Shown piece after piece: positions 17,297 through 25,796 of a stretch of DNA of 64,000 nucleotides. The stretch is from Paracoccus sp. S-4012. Its GTDB lineage: Bacteria > Pseudomonadota > Alphaproteobacteria > Rhodobacterales > Rhodobacteraceae. The stretch covers positions 186,001 to 250,000 of the forward strand of contig NZ_WKKA01000002.1 in assembly GCF_009674885.1 (NCBI RefSeq). The letters are read 5' to 3'. The first letter of the stretch is position 1; the number at the start of each line of letters is the position of its first letter. The notes beneath the pieces are model-generated. The model made no database searches and was not told the DNA's origin. It saw only the letters and a program-made list of their open reading frames with translations. A program made the translations under genes and the position numbers.

Positions 17297-17683
17297 TCAT
17301 CGGCTGGCCCGTGCTTCCCGCGCCCGGCGGGCCTCGGCCTCCATGCGGCGGTCGAGCATCGCCAGCACCTCGGCCCGTCCGAACGCCCGCGCGGCGGCCT
17401 GCCGCGCCGCCTCATGCGCCGGAAGAATGGCCGCGCGGGCGGCAGCGGTCTCCTCGCGGTCCAGCACCGCGGCGCGGGTCAGCGCGTTCACCAGCCGCAG
17501 GTCGGCGGGCGTCGTCGCGGCTTGCCAGCCCGAGGCGGTCCCGGCCAGCTCCGCCTCGATCGCATCGAGGCGCGCATCCATCCCCGCCATCTGCCGCCGC
17601 AAGGCCGCGAAACGGCGCAGCTCAGCCTCGGCCTTGAGCCGCGCCACCGCTTCCAGGGGCTTCAGCCCGGCCCGCGTCACCAT
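17297..17683 (-). CDS. FliJ-like coiled-coil protein at the end of the flagellar operon
   Basis: A 128-residue, alanine/arginine-rich protein predicted by eye to be almost all helix and coiled coil (heptad-like runs such as RRQMAGMDARLDAIEAELAG). Its ATG overlaps the flhB stop by seven bases, so it belongs to the flagellar operon. The size, charge and position resemble FliJ, the export-chaperone escort that works with FliH and FliI, but the sequence is too low in distinctive residues to be certain. It could instead be a lineage-specific assembly factor. Confidence 0.55.
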   Translation of the reverse strand: MVTRAGLKPLEAVARLKAEAELRRFAALRRQMAGMDARLDAIEAELAGTASGWQAATTPADLRLVNALTRAAVLDREETAAARAAILPAHEAARQAAARAFGRAEVLAMLDRRMEAEARRAREARASR

Positions 17684-18741
17684 CCGGCCCGCACCTTCAG
17701 CCGCATCGCCTCGGCAAAGCGGATCGCGGCGGCGACGGCGGCGAACTGCTCGGCCGGGATCTCGTCGCCGATGTCGAGGCCCGCATGCAGCGCCCGCGCG
17801 CAGGGCGGGTCGGACCAGATCGGCACCCTGTGCTCCTCGGCCCGCGCGCGGATCCGCGCCGCGACCTCGTCCACGCCCTTGGCGAGACACACGGGCGCCC
17901 GCCCGCTGCCGCGCTTCCATTGCAGCGCCACGGCGTAATGCGTGGGGTTCACGATCACCACATCCGCGCGCTCCACATCCGCCAGCATCGAGCTCATGGC
18001 GATGTCCACCGCCCGCTGCCGCCGGCGCTGCTTCAGATGCGGATCGCCCTCGGAGTCCTTGTGCTCGTCCTCCATCTCCTTGCGGGTCATGCCCATACGC
18101 TTGCGGAACTCGTGCCGCTTCCAGAACACATCGGCCAGCGTCAGCGCCGCCGTAATGGCCAGCGCCAGCCCCGCCAGCCGCGCCAGCATGACGACGAGAC
18201 CGCCGACCCACTGCGTCTCGCGCATCGCCCCCGAAGCGCCGAGGCGGTCGATCAGCCCGCCGAAGAGCAGCCACCCCCCGGTCATCGCGAGGGCGACCTT
18301 CACGAGCGAGAGGCCGAAGGTCACGAGGCCCTTGAGTCCAAACTTCTGCTTCGCGTTCCCGACAGGGTTCAGCCGCTTCAGGTCGAAAGCGAGCTTCTGC
18401 GGGCTGAAGATCAGTGTCCCCTGCACGACGAGGCCGAGCAGCACCAACAGTCCCGGCACCACCAGCAGCGCAAGCGTGAGCCAGGCCGCCTCGCCCGCGA
18501 GGCGCTGCGCGGCCGCGAAGGCATCGCCCGGCGCCGCCGCGGCCAGCCCGTCGGCCGAGGCCGCCAGCGCCAGCCAGCGGCTCGCCGCATGGGGCCCCAG
18601 CACCAGCAGGACCAGCGCCAGCCCGGCATAGGCCAGTAGCGCATTGACCTCGAGCGAGCGCGGCACGTCGCCCTTCTCGCGCGCCTTGCGCAGCTTCTGC
18701 TCGGACGGGTCGAAGGGCTTGTCGTTATTCTCTTCGCTCAT
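17677..18741 (-). CDS. flhB: Flagellar export apparatus protein FlhB
   Basis: Inner-membrane gate protein of flagellar type III secretion, 354 residues. The N-terminal tail DPSEQKLRKAREKGDVPRS is characteristic, followed by four membrane helices (about residues 32-205) and a soluble cytosolic domain. The self-cleavage site NPTH is present at 265-268 in VIVNPTHYAVAL, so the switch from rod/hook to filament export should work. The ATG overlaps the fliR stop. Nothing is missing. Confidence 0.97.
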   Translation of the reverse strand: MSEENNDKPFDPSEQKLRKAREKGDVPRSLEVNALLAYAGLALVLLVLGPHAASRWLALAASADGLAAAAPGDAFAAAQRLAGEAAWLTLALLVVPGLLVLLGLVVQGTLIFSPQKLAFDLKRLNPVGNAKQKFGLKGLVTFGLSLVKVALAMTGGWLLFGGLIDRLGASGAMRETQWVGGLVVMLARLAGLALAITAALTLADVFWKRHEFRKRMGMTRKEMEDEHKDSEGDPHLKQRRRQRAVDIAMSSMLADVERADVVIVNPTHYAVALQWKRGSGRAPVCLAKGVDEVAARIRARAEEHRVPIWSDPPCARALHAGLDIGDEIPAEQFAAVAAAIRFAEAMRLKVRAGW

Positions 18742-19487
18742 GGCCGCAGCGGCTCCAGGTCGATGCCGAGGACCGCATCGGCCCAGACCCCGAGGATCGC
18801 GGGCGCAAACAGCGCCAGCCCCGCCAGCGCCAGCAGGATCGCGGCGGGGGCGCCGACGAAGACCACCGGCAGCGTCGGCATGACCTTGCCCACCACCGCG
18901 GTGATCCCCTGATAGAGCAGCCCGCCGAGGATGAAGGGCGAGGCCAGCACCATCGCCAGCCCGAAGCCCCGCGCGACCAGTTCCACCAGCGCGGGCACCA
19001 GACGACCGGGCGGCGGCAGCCCGGCGGCGGGCCAGACCTCGAAGCTGGCCGCGAGATAGGCCGCCAGCAGTGCCGGCAGGCCCAGCGCCATCAGCAGCGC
19101 GAGGCCCGCGAGGTGGAGGAGGTTGCCGATCGGGTGCGGCGTCATCTCGGTCTCGCCCCCGAAAAGCTGCGAGAGGGACGCCGTGGCCGCGATGGTCGAG
19201 GCGGCGATCGAGAGGGTGACGGCCATGAGCCGCAGCTGCAGCCCCATCACCAGCCCCAGCGCGAGTTCCAGCATGGCGGCGAAGACGAGCGCCGGTCCGG
19301 TGGCAAGGCCCAAACCGACGCTCCCGGGCAGGAAGAGCGGCGTCAGGACCAGCGCCAGCCCGACCTTGACCCGCGCCGGCAACCCGCGCTCGCCGTAGCC
19401 CGGCATCGCCAGCAGGCAGGCCTGAACCCGCAGATAGACCAGCAGCGCCGGGGGAAGCCCCTCCACCAGCGCCGCGAACTCGCCCAT
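18738..19487 (-). CDS. fliR: Flagellar export apparatus protein FliR
   Basis: A 249-residue membrane component of the flagellar export gate, which assembles with FliP and FliQ. The family pattern is seen in LRVQACLLAMPGYGERGLPARVKVGLALVLTPL and in the later LVELVARGFGLAMVLASPFILGGLLYQ. The ATG at 19487 overlaps the last base of the flhA stop (TGATG) and removes an artificial upstream extension. No fliQ gene is found in this operon or nearby; it must be elsewhere in the genome. Confidence 0.94.
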   Translation of the reverse strand: MGEFAALVEGLPPALLVYLRVQACLLAMPGYGERGLPARVKVGLALVLTPLFLPGSVGLGLATGPALVFAAMLELALGLVMGLQLRLMAVTLSIAASTIAATASLSQLFGGETEMTPHPIGNLLHLAGLALLMALGLPALLAAYLAASFEVWPAAGLPPPGRLVPALVELVARGFGLAMVLASPFILGGLLYQGITAVVGKVMPTLPVVFVGAPAAILLALAGLALFAPAILGVWADAVLGIDLEPLRP

Positions 19488-21574
19488 CAGCCGGCCTCGG
19501 CCGTCGCCAGCACCGCCAGCGGCGTGGCCGGCTCGATCTCGTCGAGGCCGATCACCGTCACGTCGATCCCGGCCGCGTCGAGCATTGCCTTCACCGCGCG
19601 GCGGCGGTGATCCGGCACGGCGAGGACCGGGCGCCCGGTCGCCGCCGCGGCGAGGGCCGCCTTCACCGCCTCGGCCAGCCGTGCCGCCAGACGCGCCGAG
19701 GGCAGCGGCGCGGCGCCGCGCGGGGCGGCGGTCTCGGCGCGGGTGAACTCGGCCTCCCAGAGCGGGTGCAGCTGCACCATCTCGAGGCGGCCGCCGGGCG
19801 TCAGCAGCGCTTCGGTGATCTGGCCCCGCAGGCGGTGGCGCACGCGCTCGGCAATCGCCTCGGGGTTTTCCAGCCCCCGCCACTCGGCCACGCAGTCGGT
19901 GATCTGCGCCAGGTTGCGAACCGAGATGCCCTCGCGCAGCAGCAGCCGCAGGACCGCGAGCAGTAACTCGGGCGGCACCTTGTCGGGGATCATGCCGTCG
20001 AAGAAGCGCCGGTGGATCTCGGCCCGGCGCGGGTCGGAGAGCTCCTTCAGCTCGGCGATCATGCGCTGCAACGCGCCGAGCGACATCAGCTGCGGCAGCG
20101 AGCGGCGGGCGACCTCCAGCAGATGCGTGGACAGCACCTCCATCGGCGCGACGACGGTGCCGCCCTGCAGCGTTGCCTCGGCTTGGGCCTCGCGCGCGAT
20201 CCAGCGAGCGGGGGCGTCATAGACCGGCTCGCGCACGGGCGTGCCGCCGATGGCGTCAAGCGTGGCAGGCTCGCCCAGGACCAGCACCTCGTGCGGACGC
20301 AGGCTGCCGCGGCCGCGGATGACGTTGTGCACGCGGATGAGGTATTCGCCCGCGGCCAGTTCCGGCGCGTCGGTGATGCGGATGTCGGGCAGGATGACGC
20401 CGTAGCTGCGCGCGAGGTGCAGCCGCAGGTTGGCGATCCGCGGGCCGAGCCCGCGGCCCTCGTCCAGCGCCGGGGCGACGAGGTCGGGGCCGATCTCGAC
20501 CGCGATCTCGTCGAGGTCGAGGGCGTCGCCGATGCGCGCCTGCGGCGCCGGGGTGACTTCCGCCGGGGCGTCGGTCGGCGCCGGGGCGGGTGCCGTAGCC
20601 GTGCGCCAGGCGAGGCCGGCGAAGATCGCGGCGAGGACGAGGAACACCGGCTTCGGCATCCCCGGCACCATCGCCATGACGACCATGCCCGCGGCCACGA
20701 TCGCGGGCGCGCGCCAGTTGCCGAGCATCTGGCCGGAGAGGAGTTCCGCCGTCGGCTCGGTCGCGCCTCCGCGCGAGAGCAGCAGCGCCGCTGCCATCGA
20801 GGTGATGAGCGCCGGGATCTGCGTCACCAGCCCGTCGCCGATGGTCAGGAACGCATAGGTCCGCAGCGCCTCGCCCACGGCCAGCCCGTGCGACAACACG
20901 CCCACGGCGAGGCCGACCAGCAGGTTGATGAAGATGATGACGATCCCCGCGACGGCGTCGCCCTTGACGAATTTCGACGCGCCGTCGAGCGAGCCGAAGA
21001 AGCTGATCTCGGCCGCCTCACGGGCGCGGCGGAGCTTCGCCTCCTCGTGGTCGATGGCGCCGGAGCTGAGGTCGGCGTCGATGGCCAGCTGCTTGCCCGG
21101 CAGCGAATCGAGGGCCAAGCGCGCGGCGACCTCGGCCATGCGGCCCGAGCCCTTGGTGATGACCATGAAGTTCACGGCCGAGATCACCGCAAAGACCGTG
21201 AGGCCGATCAGCAGCGAGCCGCCCGCCACGAAGCTGGAAAAGCCGCTGATGACATGGCCCGCGGCCTCGGGGCCCGTATGGCCCTCGGTCAGGATCAGCC
21301 GGGTCGAGGACACGTTGAGCGACAGCCGCAGCACCAGCGAGACCAGCAGCAGCACCGGAAACGCTTGGAAGTCGGTCGGCCGCGTGACCAGCGCCGCCAT
21401 GACGAGGATCAGGATCGCGCACGCGATGGAGACCGCGATGCCGATGTCGAGCAGCACCGGCGGCATCGGCAGGACCATCGACATGACGACCAGCACGAGG
21501 ATGCCGGTGACCACGACCGAGCGGGCGTGGACGGCGGTGGAGGCAGGACCGGCGACCGGCGCGACGCTGCTCAT
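19487..21574 (-). CDS. flhA: Flagellar export apparatus protein FlhA
   Basis: The large export-gate subunit, 695 residues: about eight membrane helices in the first 330 residues, including the conserved cytoplasmic loop LTEGHTGPEAAGHVISGF and GSGRMAEVAARLALDSLPGKQLAIDADLSSG, the FHIPEP-like signature region. A cytosolic domain follows a Pro/Ala-rich linker near residues 320-345. Length is normal for the family. It overlaps the small gene upstream by an ATGA junction. Confidence 0.97.
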   Translation of the reverse strand: MSSVAPVAGPASTAVHARSVVVTGILVLVVMSMVLPMPPVLLDIGIAVSIACAILILVMAALVTRPTDFQAFPVLLLVSLVLRLSLNVSSTRLILTEGHTGPEAAGHVISGFSSFVAGGSLLIGLTVFAVISAVNFMVITKGSGRMAEVAARLALDSLPGKQLAIDADLSSGAIDHEEAKLRRAREAAEISFFGSLDGASKFVKGDAVAGIVIIFINLLVGLAVGVLSHGLAVGEALRTYAFLTIGDGLVTQIPALITSMAAALLLSRGGATEPTAELLSGQMLGNWRAPAIVAAGMVVMAMVPGMPKPVFLVLAAIFAGLAWRTATAPAPAPTDAPAEVTPAPQARIGDALDLDEIAVEIGPDLVAPALDEGRGLGPRIANLRLHLARSYGVILPDIRITDAPELAAGEYLIRVHNVIRGRGSLRPHEVLVLGEPATLDAIGGTPVREPVYDAPARWIAREAQAEATLQGGTVVAPMEVLSTHLLEVARRSLPQLMSLGALQRMIAELKELSDPRRAEIHRRFFDGMIPDKVPPELLLAVLRLLLREGISVRNLAQITDCVAEWRGLENPEAIAERVRHRLRGQITEALLTPGGRLEMVQLHPLWEAEFTRAETAAPRGAAPLPSARLAARLAEAVKAALAAAATGRPVLAVPDHRRRAVKAMLDAAGIDVTVIGLDEIEPATPLAVLATAEAG

Positions 21575-21849
21575 CGGGGCGCCTCGGCGGGTGCGAGGGT
21601 GAGCGCGGGATCGAAGGCGGGACCGTCGAAGAGGCCGGTGCGCCGCAGATAGGCGATGGCCAGCAATCGCTCGGCCGGCGGGAGCCGGCGCAACCGGATC
21701 GGCAGGTCGGCGGGCGCGCGCTCGCCGGCGTAGAGCCAGCGGTCCGCCTCGGCGATGAAGGCGGCGAGGGCGGCTTCGTCCGCGCCGGCGGGCGAAGCCA
21801 CGGCCAGAAGCGCGAGGGCCGCCACCGAGAAAAGCCGTCCAGCCATCAT
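21571..21849 (-). CDS. Small exported protein of the flagellar operon, function unknown
   Basis: A 92-residue protein with a clean signal peptide (hydrophobic from residue 7, cleavage probably after PAGA). The mature part of about 70 residues has one arginine-rich helix, DLPIRLRRLPPAERLLAIAYLRRTGLFDG. I do not recognise it. Both ends overlap neighbours by ATGA (motA before it, flhA after it), so it is produced with the motor and export genes. It would be periplasmic, where it could act on the stator, rod or P-ring, but this is inference from place and signal only. Confidence 0.65.
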   Translation of the reverse strand: MMAGRLFSVAALALLAVASPAGADEAALAAFIAEADRWLYAGERAPADLPIRLRRLPPAERLLAIAYLRRTGLFDGPAFDPALTLAPAEAPR

Positions 21850-22712
21850 GACGCCCGCTTGATCTCGCGCAGCGCGCTCTCGAGGCTCACGAAGCTCGGC
21901 CGCAGGCTCTCGGGTGCGGCCTGCCGCCCGACCTCGACGCAGAGGTTGGTGGCGTGCTGGTGCAGGCCCGCGACGAGGACCGACTTGATGACCTCGTAGA
22001 AGCTCTCGTCCTGCTTCAGCACCGCCGTCAGCCGCTGCGCCAGCGGCGCCACGAAGCCATAGGCGAGGAACACGCCCAGGAAGGTCCCGACCAGCGCGCC
22101 GCCGATCATCTTGCCCAGCACCTCGGGCGGCTGGTCGATCGAGCTCATGGTCTTGATGACCCCCAGCACGGCGGCGACGATGCCCAGTGCCGGCAGGGCG
22201 TCAGCCGTGCTCTGCAGTGCATGGGGCACATGCATCGCTTCCTGCCGGATAAGGGCGAGGCGGCGCGAGAGCATCTCCTCGACCTGATAGGGGTCGTCGT
22301 AGTTGAGGCTGGCCGAGCGCAGCGTGTCGGTGATCAGCGTCACCGCCTCGTCGTCGGCGAGGATGCGCGGATAGGCGCGGAAAATGGCCGATTCCTCCGG
22401 CCGCTCGATATGCTCCTCGAGGTCGACCGGGCTCGAGCGCGCCAGCCGCAGCAGCTGGTAGAGGAGGCACAGCACGTCCTGGTGGTCGGCATCGCTCCAG
22501 CGCGGCCCCTTGAAGGCGCGCATGAGGCCGGGAAGCGTGTGCTTCAGGGTCGCCGTGTCGTTCGACAGCGCATAGGCGCCGACCGCGGCGCCGCCGATGA
22601 TCATCATCTCGTAGGGCAGCGCGTGCAGGATCACGTCGAGATGGCCGCCGGCCAGCAGGAAGCCGCCGAACACCATCGCCACCGTCAGCACAATGCCAAG
22701 CATTCCGAACAT
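21846..22712 (-). CDS. motA: Flagellar motor stator protein MotA
   Basis: A 288-residue inner-membrane stator subunit that forms the proton channel with MotB. Four membrane helices lie at about residues 4-22, 33-52, 172-190 and 205-225. The large cytosolic loop contains ALSNDTATLKHTLPGLM early and the charged EEMLSRRLALIRQEAM. The Pro-rich turn region LPALGIVAAVLGVIKTM is conserved. No motB gene is adjacent, so the partner must be encoded elsewhere. The stop overlaps the ATG of the small exported protein gene. Confidence 0.94.
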   Translation of the reverse strand: MFGMLGIVLTVAMVFGGFLLAGGHLDVILHALPYEMMIIGGAAVGAYALSNDTATLKHTLPGLMRAFKGPRWSDADHQDVLCLLYQLLRLARSSPVDLEEHIERPEESAIFRAYPRILADDEAVTLITDTLRSASLNYDDPYQVEEMLSRRLALIRQEAMHVPHALQSTADALPALGIVAAVLGVIKTMSSIDQPPEVLGKMIGGALVGTFLGVFLAYGFVAPLAQRLTAVLKQDESFYEVIKSVLVAGLHQHATNLCVEVGRQAAPESLRPSFVSLESALREIKRAS

Positions 22713-22724
22713 CAGCGGCCTCCT

Positions 22725-23264
22725 TCAGTTCCGGCGGACGCTGCGCGCGCCCATATGGGTGGTCAGCACGGCCGCCTGCACGGGGTCGACCGCGGCGAGG
22801 ATCTGCGCCCCGGCGGCGGGGTCGATGCGCATCAGGATCTCGGCCGCGAAATCCGGCGGCAGCGCGTTCAGGACCGCGGCGGCGTCGCGCGGCTTCATCG
22901 CGTCATAGACGCCGACCAGGCGGTCGATGTCGTCCGTCACGGCGGTCCGCTGCGCCTGGCCGGTCGCGCCCATGCCGTCGCGCACCGCCTTCAGCTCGCG
23001 CAGCTTCGCCGTCAGCGTGGACTGCGCCGTGGCGATTTCGGCCCGGCTGCGGTCGAGCGCGGCCTGGTAGGCCTCCATCCGCTGCGAGCGAAGCTCCAGC
23101 AGCGCGGCCAGATCGACCGCCTCGGGGATGTCACGGCAGCCGGCGAGCAGGTCGGCCCGCGACGCCGCCGCATCGCCGGAACCAAGCGCGCTCACCCCCT
23201 GCATGGCGCCGAGGGCCATGAAGCAGCCCGCAAGGGCCGGCAGGAGCCGCCTACGCCGTCTCAT
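22725..23264 (-). CDS. MotE-like protein (MgtE N-terminal-like domain)
   Basis: A 179-residue protein: basic N-terminus, one hydrophobic signal or anchor (about residues 9-28), a long helical region with coiled-coil character, then a C-terminal MgtE_N-like domain recognised by YDAMKPRDAAAVLNALPPDFAAEILMRIDP. In Sinorhizobium the corresponding MotE is a periplasmic chaperone for the motility protein MotC. Here it sits directly before motA. The ATG at 23264 follows a GGAGG site at a good distance and overlaps the end of the preceding gene by 14 bases. Confidence 0.72.
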   Translation of the reverse strand: MRRRRRLLPALAGCFMALGAMQGVSALGSGDAAASRADLLAGCRDIPEAVDLAALLELRSQRMEAYQAALDRSRAEIATAQSTLTAKLRELKAVRDGMGATGQAQRTAVTDDIDRLVGVYDAMKPRDAAAVLNALPPDFAAEILMRIDPAAGAQILAAVDPVQAAVLTTHMGARSVRRN

Positions 23265-23607
23265 GCCCGGCCTCCGCATGCTCGCGCCGCCGCCGGATGC
23301 GCCGCCGCGGGGCCTCGTCGGGGGCGAAGCCTCCCTGTGCCGCCCAGCGCAGCCGCTCGGCCCGCGCCCGCTCGACGGCATCGCCCAGCGCCGCGCCGGA
23401 GGCCGAGGCCTCCTCACGCGCCCGCGCCAGCGCCGATTCGAGCCGCGCGACCTCCGCCGCCATCACCGCGATGGCGCCGCCGAGGCCGGTCTCGAGGTCG
23501 TTCAGCCGCCGCAGCCGGCGGGCCAGCACCGCGCACCAGACGGCAAGCAGCAGCGCCGCGCCGGCAAGCGCCAGTTGCGGCAGATCGGAAAACCAGGACG
23601 CGCTCAT
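23251..23607 (-). CDS. Membrane-anchored coiled-coil protein of the flagellar operon, function unknown
   Basis: A 118-residue protein with one N-terminal membrane helix (about residues 10-28), then a helical, coiled-coil-like middle (LETGLGGAIAVMAAEVARLESALARAREEA) and a very basic C-terminal tail (RRRIRRRREH). The likely topology is anchored in the inner membrane with the coiled coil in the cytosol. I do not recognise it. It overlaps fliL upstream by four bases and the MotE-like gene downstream, so it is clearly part of the flagellar operon. Confidence 0.6.
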   Translation of the reverse strand: MSASWFSDLPQLALAGAALLLAVWCAVLARRLRRLNDLETGLGGAIAVMAAEVARLESALARAREEASASGAALGDAVERARAERLRWAAQGGFAPDEAPRRRIRRRREHAEAGHETA

Positions 23608-24080
23608 TTCAGGCCGAACTCGATGATGAGGACCTCGACCGGCAGATCCTCGCCCAGCGCGAGGCGGGCGCGGCTGCCCAGTTCCTCGCGCACCACGTCG
23701 AGGATGCCGCGCCGCTCGAACGCCGCGGGCGCGATGCCGGTGACGAAGGTGTTGAAGCTGTCGATCACACGCGGCGACAGCGCCTCGATGCGGCTCTTCG
23801 CCGCCTCGGTGGTCTCGAGCTTCACCACTAGATGCAGCGTCCGCGGGCGGGCATCCGGCAGGGTGACGTTGATCGGCGCGACATCGACGAAAACCACCTG
23901 CGGCGCCGCCTCGGACCCGCCGCCTTGGAGGAGCGCGCCCGGCGACCAGTAGCCGAGGTAACTCGACCCGAAGCCAAGCCCGGCGGCAAGGACCGGGAGC
24001 GTGAGGATCGCCAGCCGCCTGCGGCGGCGCGGGGCTGGGGCTGCGGCGGCGGCCGCGTCGGTCAGGGCCAGATCCGTCAT
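23604..24080 (-). CDS. fliL: Flagellar basal body-associated protein FliL
   Basis: A 158-residue single-pass inner-membrane protein that encircles and supports the stator. A basic cytosolic N-terminus (PRRRRR near 17-22) is followed by one membrane helix and a periplasmic domain. The family mark is VDVAPINVTLPD and then the C-terminal RGILDVVREELGSRARLALGEDLPVEVLIIEF. It is the first gene of the leftward flagellar operon, divergent from fliF over a 111-base gap with a CtrA-like box. Confidence 0.9.
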   Translation of the reverse strand: MTDLALTDAAAAAAPAPRRRRRLAILTLPVLAAGLGFGSSYLGYWSPGALLQGGGSEAAPQVVFVDVAPINVTLPDARPRTLHLVVKLETTEAAKSRIEALSPRVIDSFNTFVTGIAPAAFERRGILDVVREELGSRARLALGEDLPVEVLIIEFGLK

Positions 24081-24122
24081 CGTGATTCTCCGTCTCGATG
24101 ACGCCGGTCTAACAGCCGCGGG

Positions 24123-24137
24123 CTAACCGATAATTAA
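24123..24137. promoter_or_regulatory. CtrA-like box between fliL and fliF
   Basis: CTAA at 24123-24126, seven bases, then TTAA at 24134-24137 match the CtrA consensus TTAA-N7-TTAA with a single mismatch. A second CTAAC lies upstream at 24110-24114. The site lies in an AT-rich patch inside an otherwise very GC-rich gap between two divergent flagellar operons, 55 bases before fliF. CtrA controls flagellar genes in Caulobacter and in Rhodobacterales. The assignment is by motif and place. Confidence 0.6.
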
Positions 24138-24191
24138 TGAGGCTCCCCTAAACCTCTCTGCAATGTCGCGTTGTCGATTCGAGGGGCGGGG

Positions 24192-25796
24192 ATGCAGAAG
24201 CTGCAGGAATACTGGGCGGCGCGCAGCCGCGGGCAGCGGGTGGCGATGGCCGCAAGCTTTGCGGGCGCGCTGCTGGCGGTGGCGCTGTTTGCATGGGCTG
24301 CGGCACGCGCGCCGATGGCGCTGCTCTATTCCGGGCTCGATCCGGCGCAGGCGGGCTCGGTGATTGCCGAGATCGACCGCCGCGGCGTCACCCATGAGGT
24401 GCGCGGCGAATCGATCTGGGTGGCGGCGGCCGACCGCGACCGGCTGCGCCTCGACCTCGCCGCGCAGGGCCTGCCGGCCGCGGGCGAGGCCGGCTACGAG
24501 CTGCTCGACGGCATGTCGGGCTTCGGCACCACCTCGCAGATGTTTGACGCCGCCTATTGGCGCGCCAAGGAGGGCGAGCTTGCGCGCACCATCCTCGCGC
24601 TGCCGAACGTCAAGGCGGCGCGGGTGCATCTCGCGGTCCCGGCGAGCCGCGGCTTCCGGCGCGAGGTCGCGGGCACGGCCTCTGTTACGATCACCACGAC
24701 CGGGGTCGAGGTCTCGCGCGAGCAGGCGCAGTCGCTGCAGTTCCTGGTGTCCTCGGGCGTGCCCGGCATGGCGCCCGCGGCCGTGACGGTCATCGACAGC
24801 CGGCAGGGCGTCGTCTCGCCGGGCGACGACCTCGCCGGGCGCGACCGCGAGGCCGAGATGAAGCGCAACGTCGAGCGCATCCTCGAGGCGCATGTGGGCA
24901 GCGGCAACGCCATCGTCGAGCTGTCGCTGTCGCTCAACACCGACCGCGAGAACCTGATCGAGCAGCGCTTCGACCCGAAGGAACGGGCGCTGATCTCGGA
25001 GGAGGTGCAGGAGACCAGCGACCAGAGCACCGACGCCGGGCCGGCGCCGGTGACGGCGGCCTCGAACCTGCCCGACAACGCGCAAGCGGGGGGCGAGGGC
25101 CAGAGCCGCGCGAACCGGCAGGAATCGCGGCAGCGGGCGAATTACGAGGTGAGCCAGGTCACGCGCGAGGTGCAGCGCGGCCCGGGCGAGGTCCGGCGGC
25201 TGACGGTTGCGGTGCTGGTGAACGGCGCGCCGGTGACGAATGCCGCGGGCGAGACCAGCGTGGCGCCGCGCAGCGAGGCGGAATTGGCGGTGCTGCGTGA
25301 GCTGGTGGCGGCGGCGGTCGGCTTCGACGAGGCGCGGGGCGACCAGCTGACGGTGAAGTCGATGCCCTTCGCGGACATGGCGCAGAACGGGACCCTGGCC
25401 GAGCGGCCGGGCTGGCTCGACCGGCTCGCGCTCGATTCGCTGGCGCGGCTGGCGGTCATCGGCCTCTTTGCCGTGGTGCTGGCGGCGGTGCTGATGCGGC
25501 CCCTGCTGCGGCAGCGGGCGCCGCAGGCGGTGCTCGACACCTCGGCGGCGCTGCCGGCGCCGGCCGGCGGCGCGGCGCCGCGCATGGACGACGCCGGCCT
25601 GCCCGCCCTCGCGATGGCCAGCCCGGCCGCAGCAAGCTTCGCGCTGCCGATGGCGACGCCGGAGATCTCCTTCACGCCGCCTTCCCCGCAGGACGGCGCC
25701 GTGGCGCGCCTGCGCGAGCTGATGCGCGAGCGGCGCGAGGAGAGCGTGCGCATCCTCTCCGACTGGATCGACGAGGGCGGGAGGGCGGCGCGATGA
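24192..25796 (+). CDS. fliF: Flagellar MS-ring protein FliF
   Basis: A 534-residue protein that builds the MS ring in the inner membrane. A first membrane helix at about residues 18-37, ring-building motifs with LYSGLDPAQAGSVIAEIDRRG and the conserved GYELLDGMSGFGTTSQMFDAAYWRAKEGELARTI follow. A second membrane helix lies near residues 420-437, and the C-terminal tail (MRERREESVRILSDWI) should bind FliG. I chose the ATG at 24192, which has a GAGGGGCGGGG ribosome site; seven extra codons are possible from 24171. First gene of the rightward flagellar operon. Confidence 0.96.
   Translation: MQKLQEYWAARSRGQRVAMAASFAGALLAVALFAWAAARAPMALLYSGLDPAQAGSVIAEIDRRGVTHEVRGESIWVAAADRDRLRLDLAAQGLPAAGEAGYELLDGMSGFGTTSQMFDAAYWRAKEGELARTILALPNVKAARVHLAVPASRGFRREVAGTASVTITTTGVEVSREQAQSLQFLVSSGVPGMAPAAVTVIDSRQGVVSPGDDLAGRDREAEMKRNVERILEAHVGSGNAIVELSLSLNTDRENLIEQRFDPKERALISEEVQETSDQSTDAGPAPVTAASNLPDNAQAGGEGQSRANRQESRQRANYEVSQVTREVQRGPGEVRRLTVAVLVNGAPVTNAAGETSVAPRSEAELAVLRELVAAAVGFDEARGDQLTVKSMPFADMAQNGTLAERPGWLDRLALDSLARLAVIGLFAVVLAAVLMRPLLRQRAPQAVLDTSAALPAPAGGAAPRMDDAGLPALAMASPAAASFALPMATPEISFTPPSPQDGAVARLRELMRERREESVRILSDWIDEGGRAAR

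Noticed and set aside
20012..21652. Rightward open frame of 546 codons opposite flhA
   Set aside because: Antisense shadow of flhA with low-complexity Arg/Asp/His sequence and no recognisable domain.
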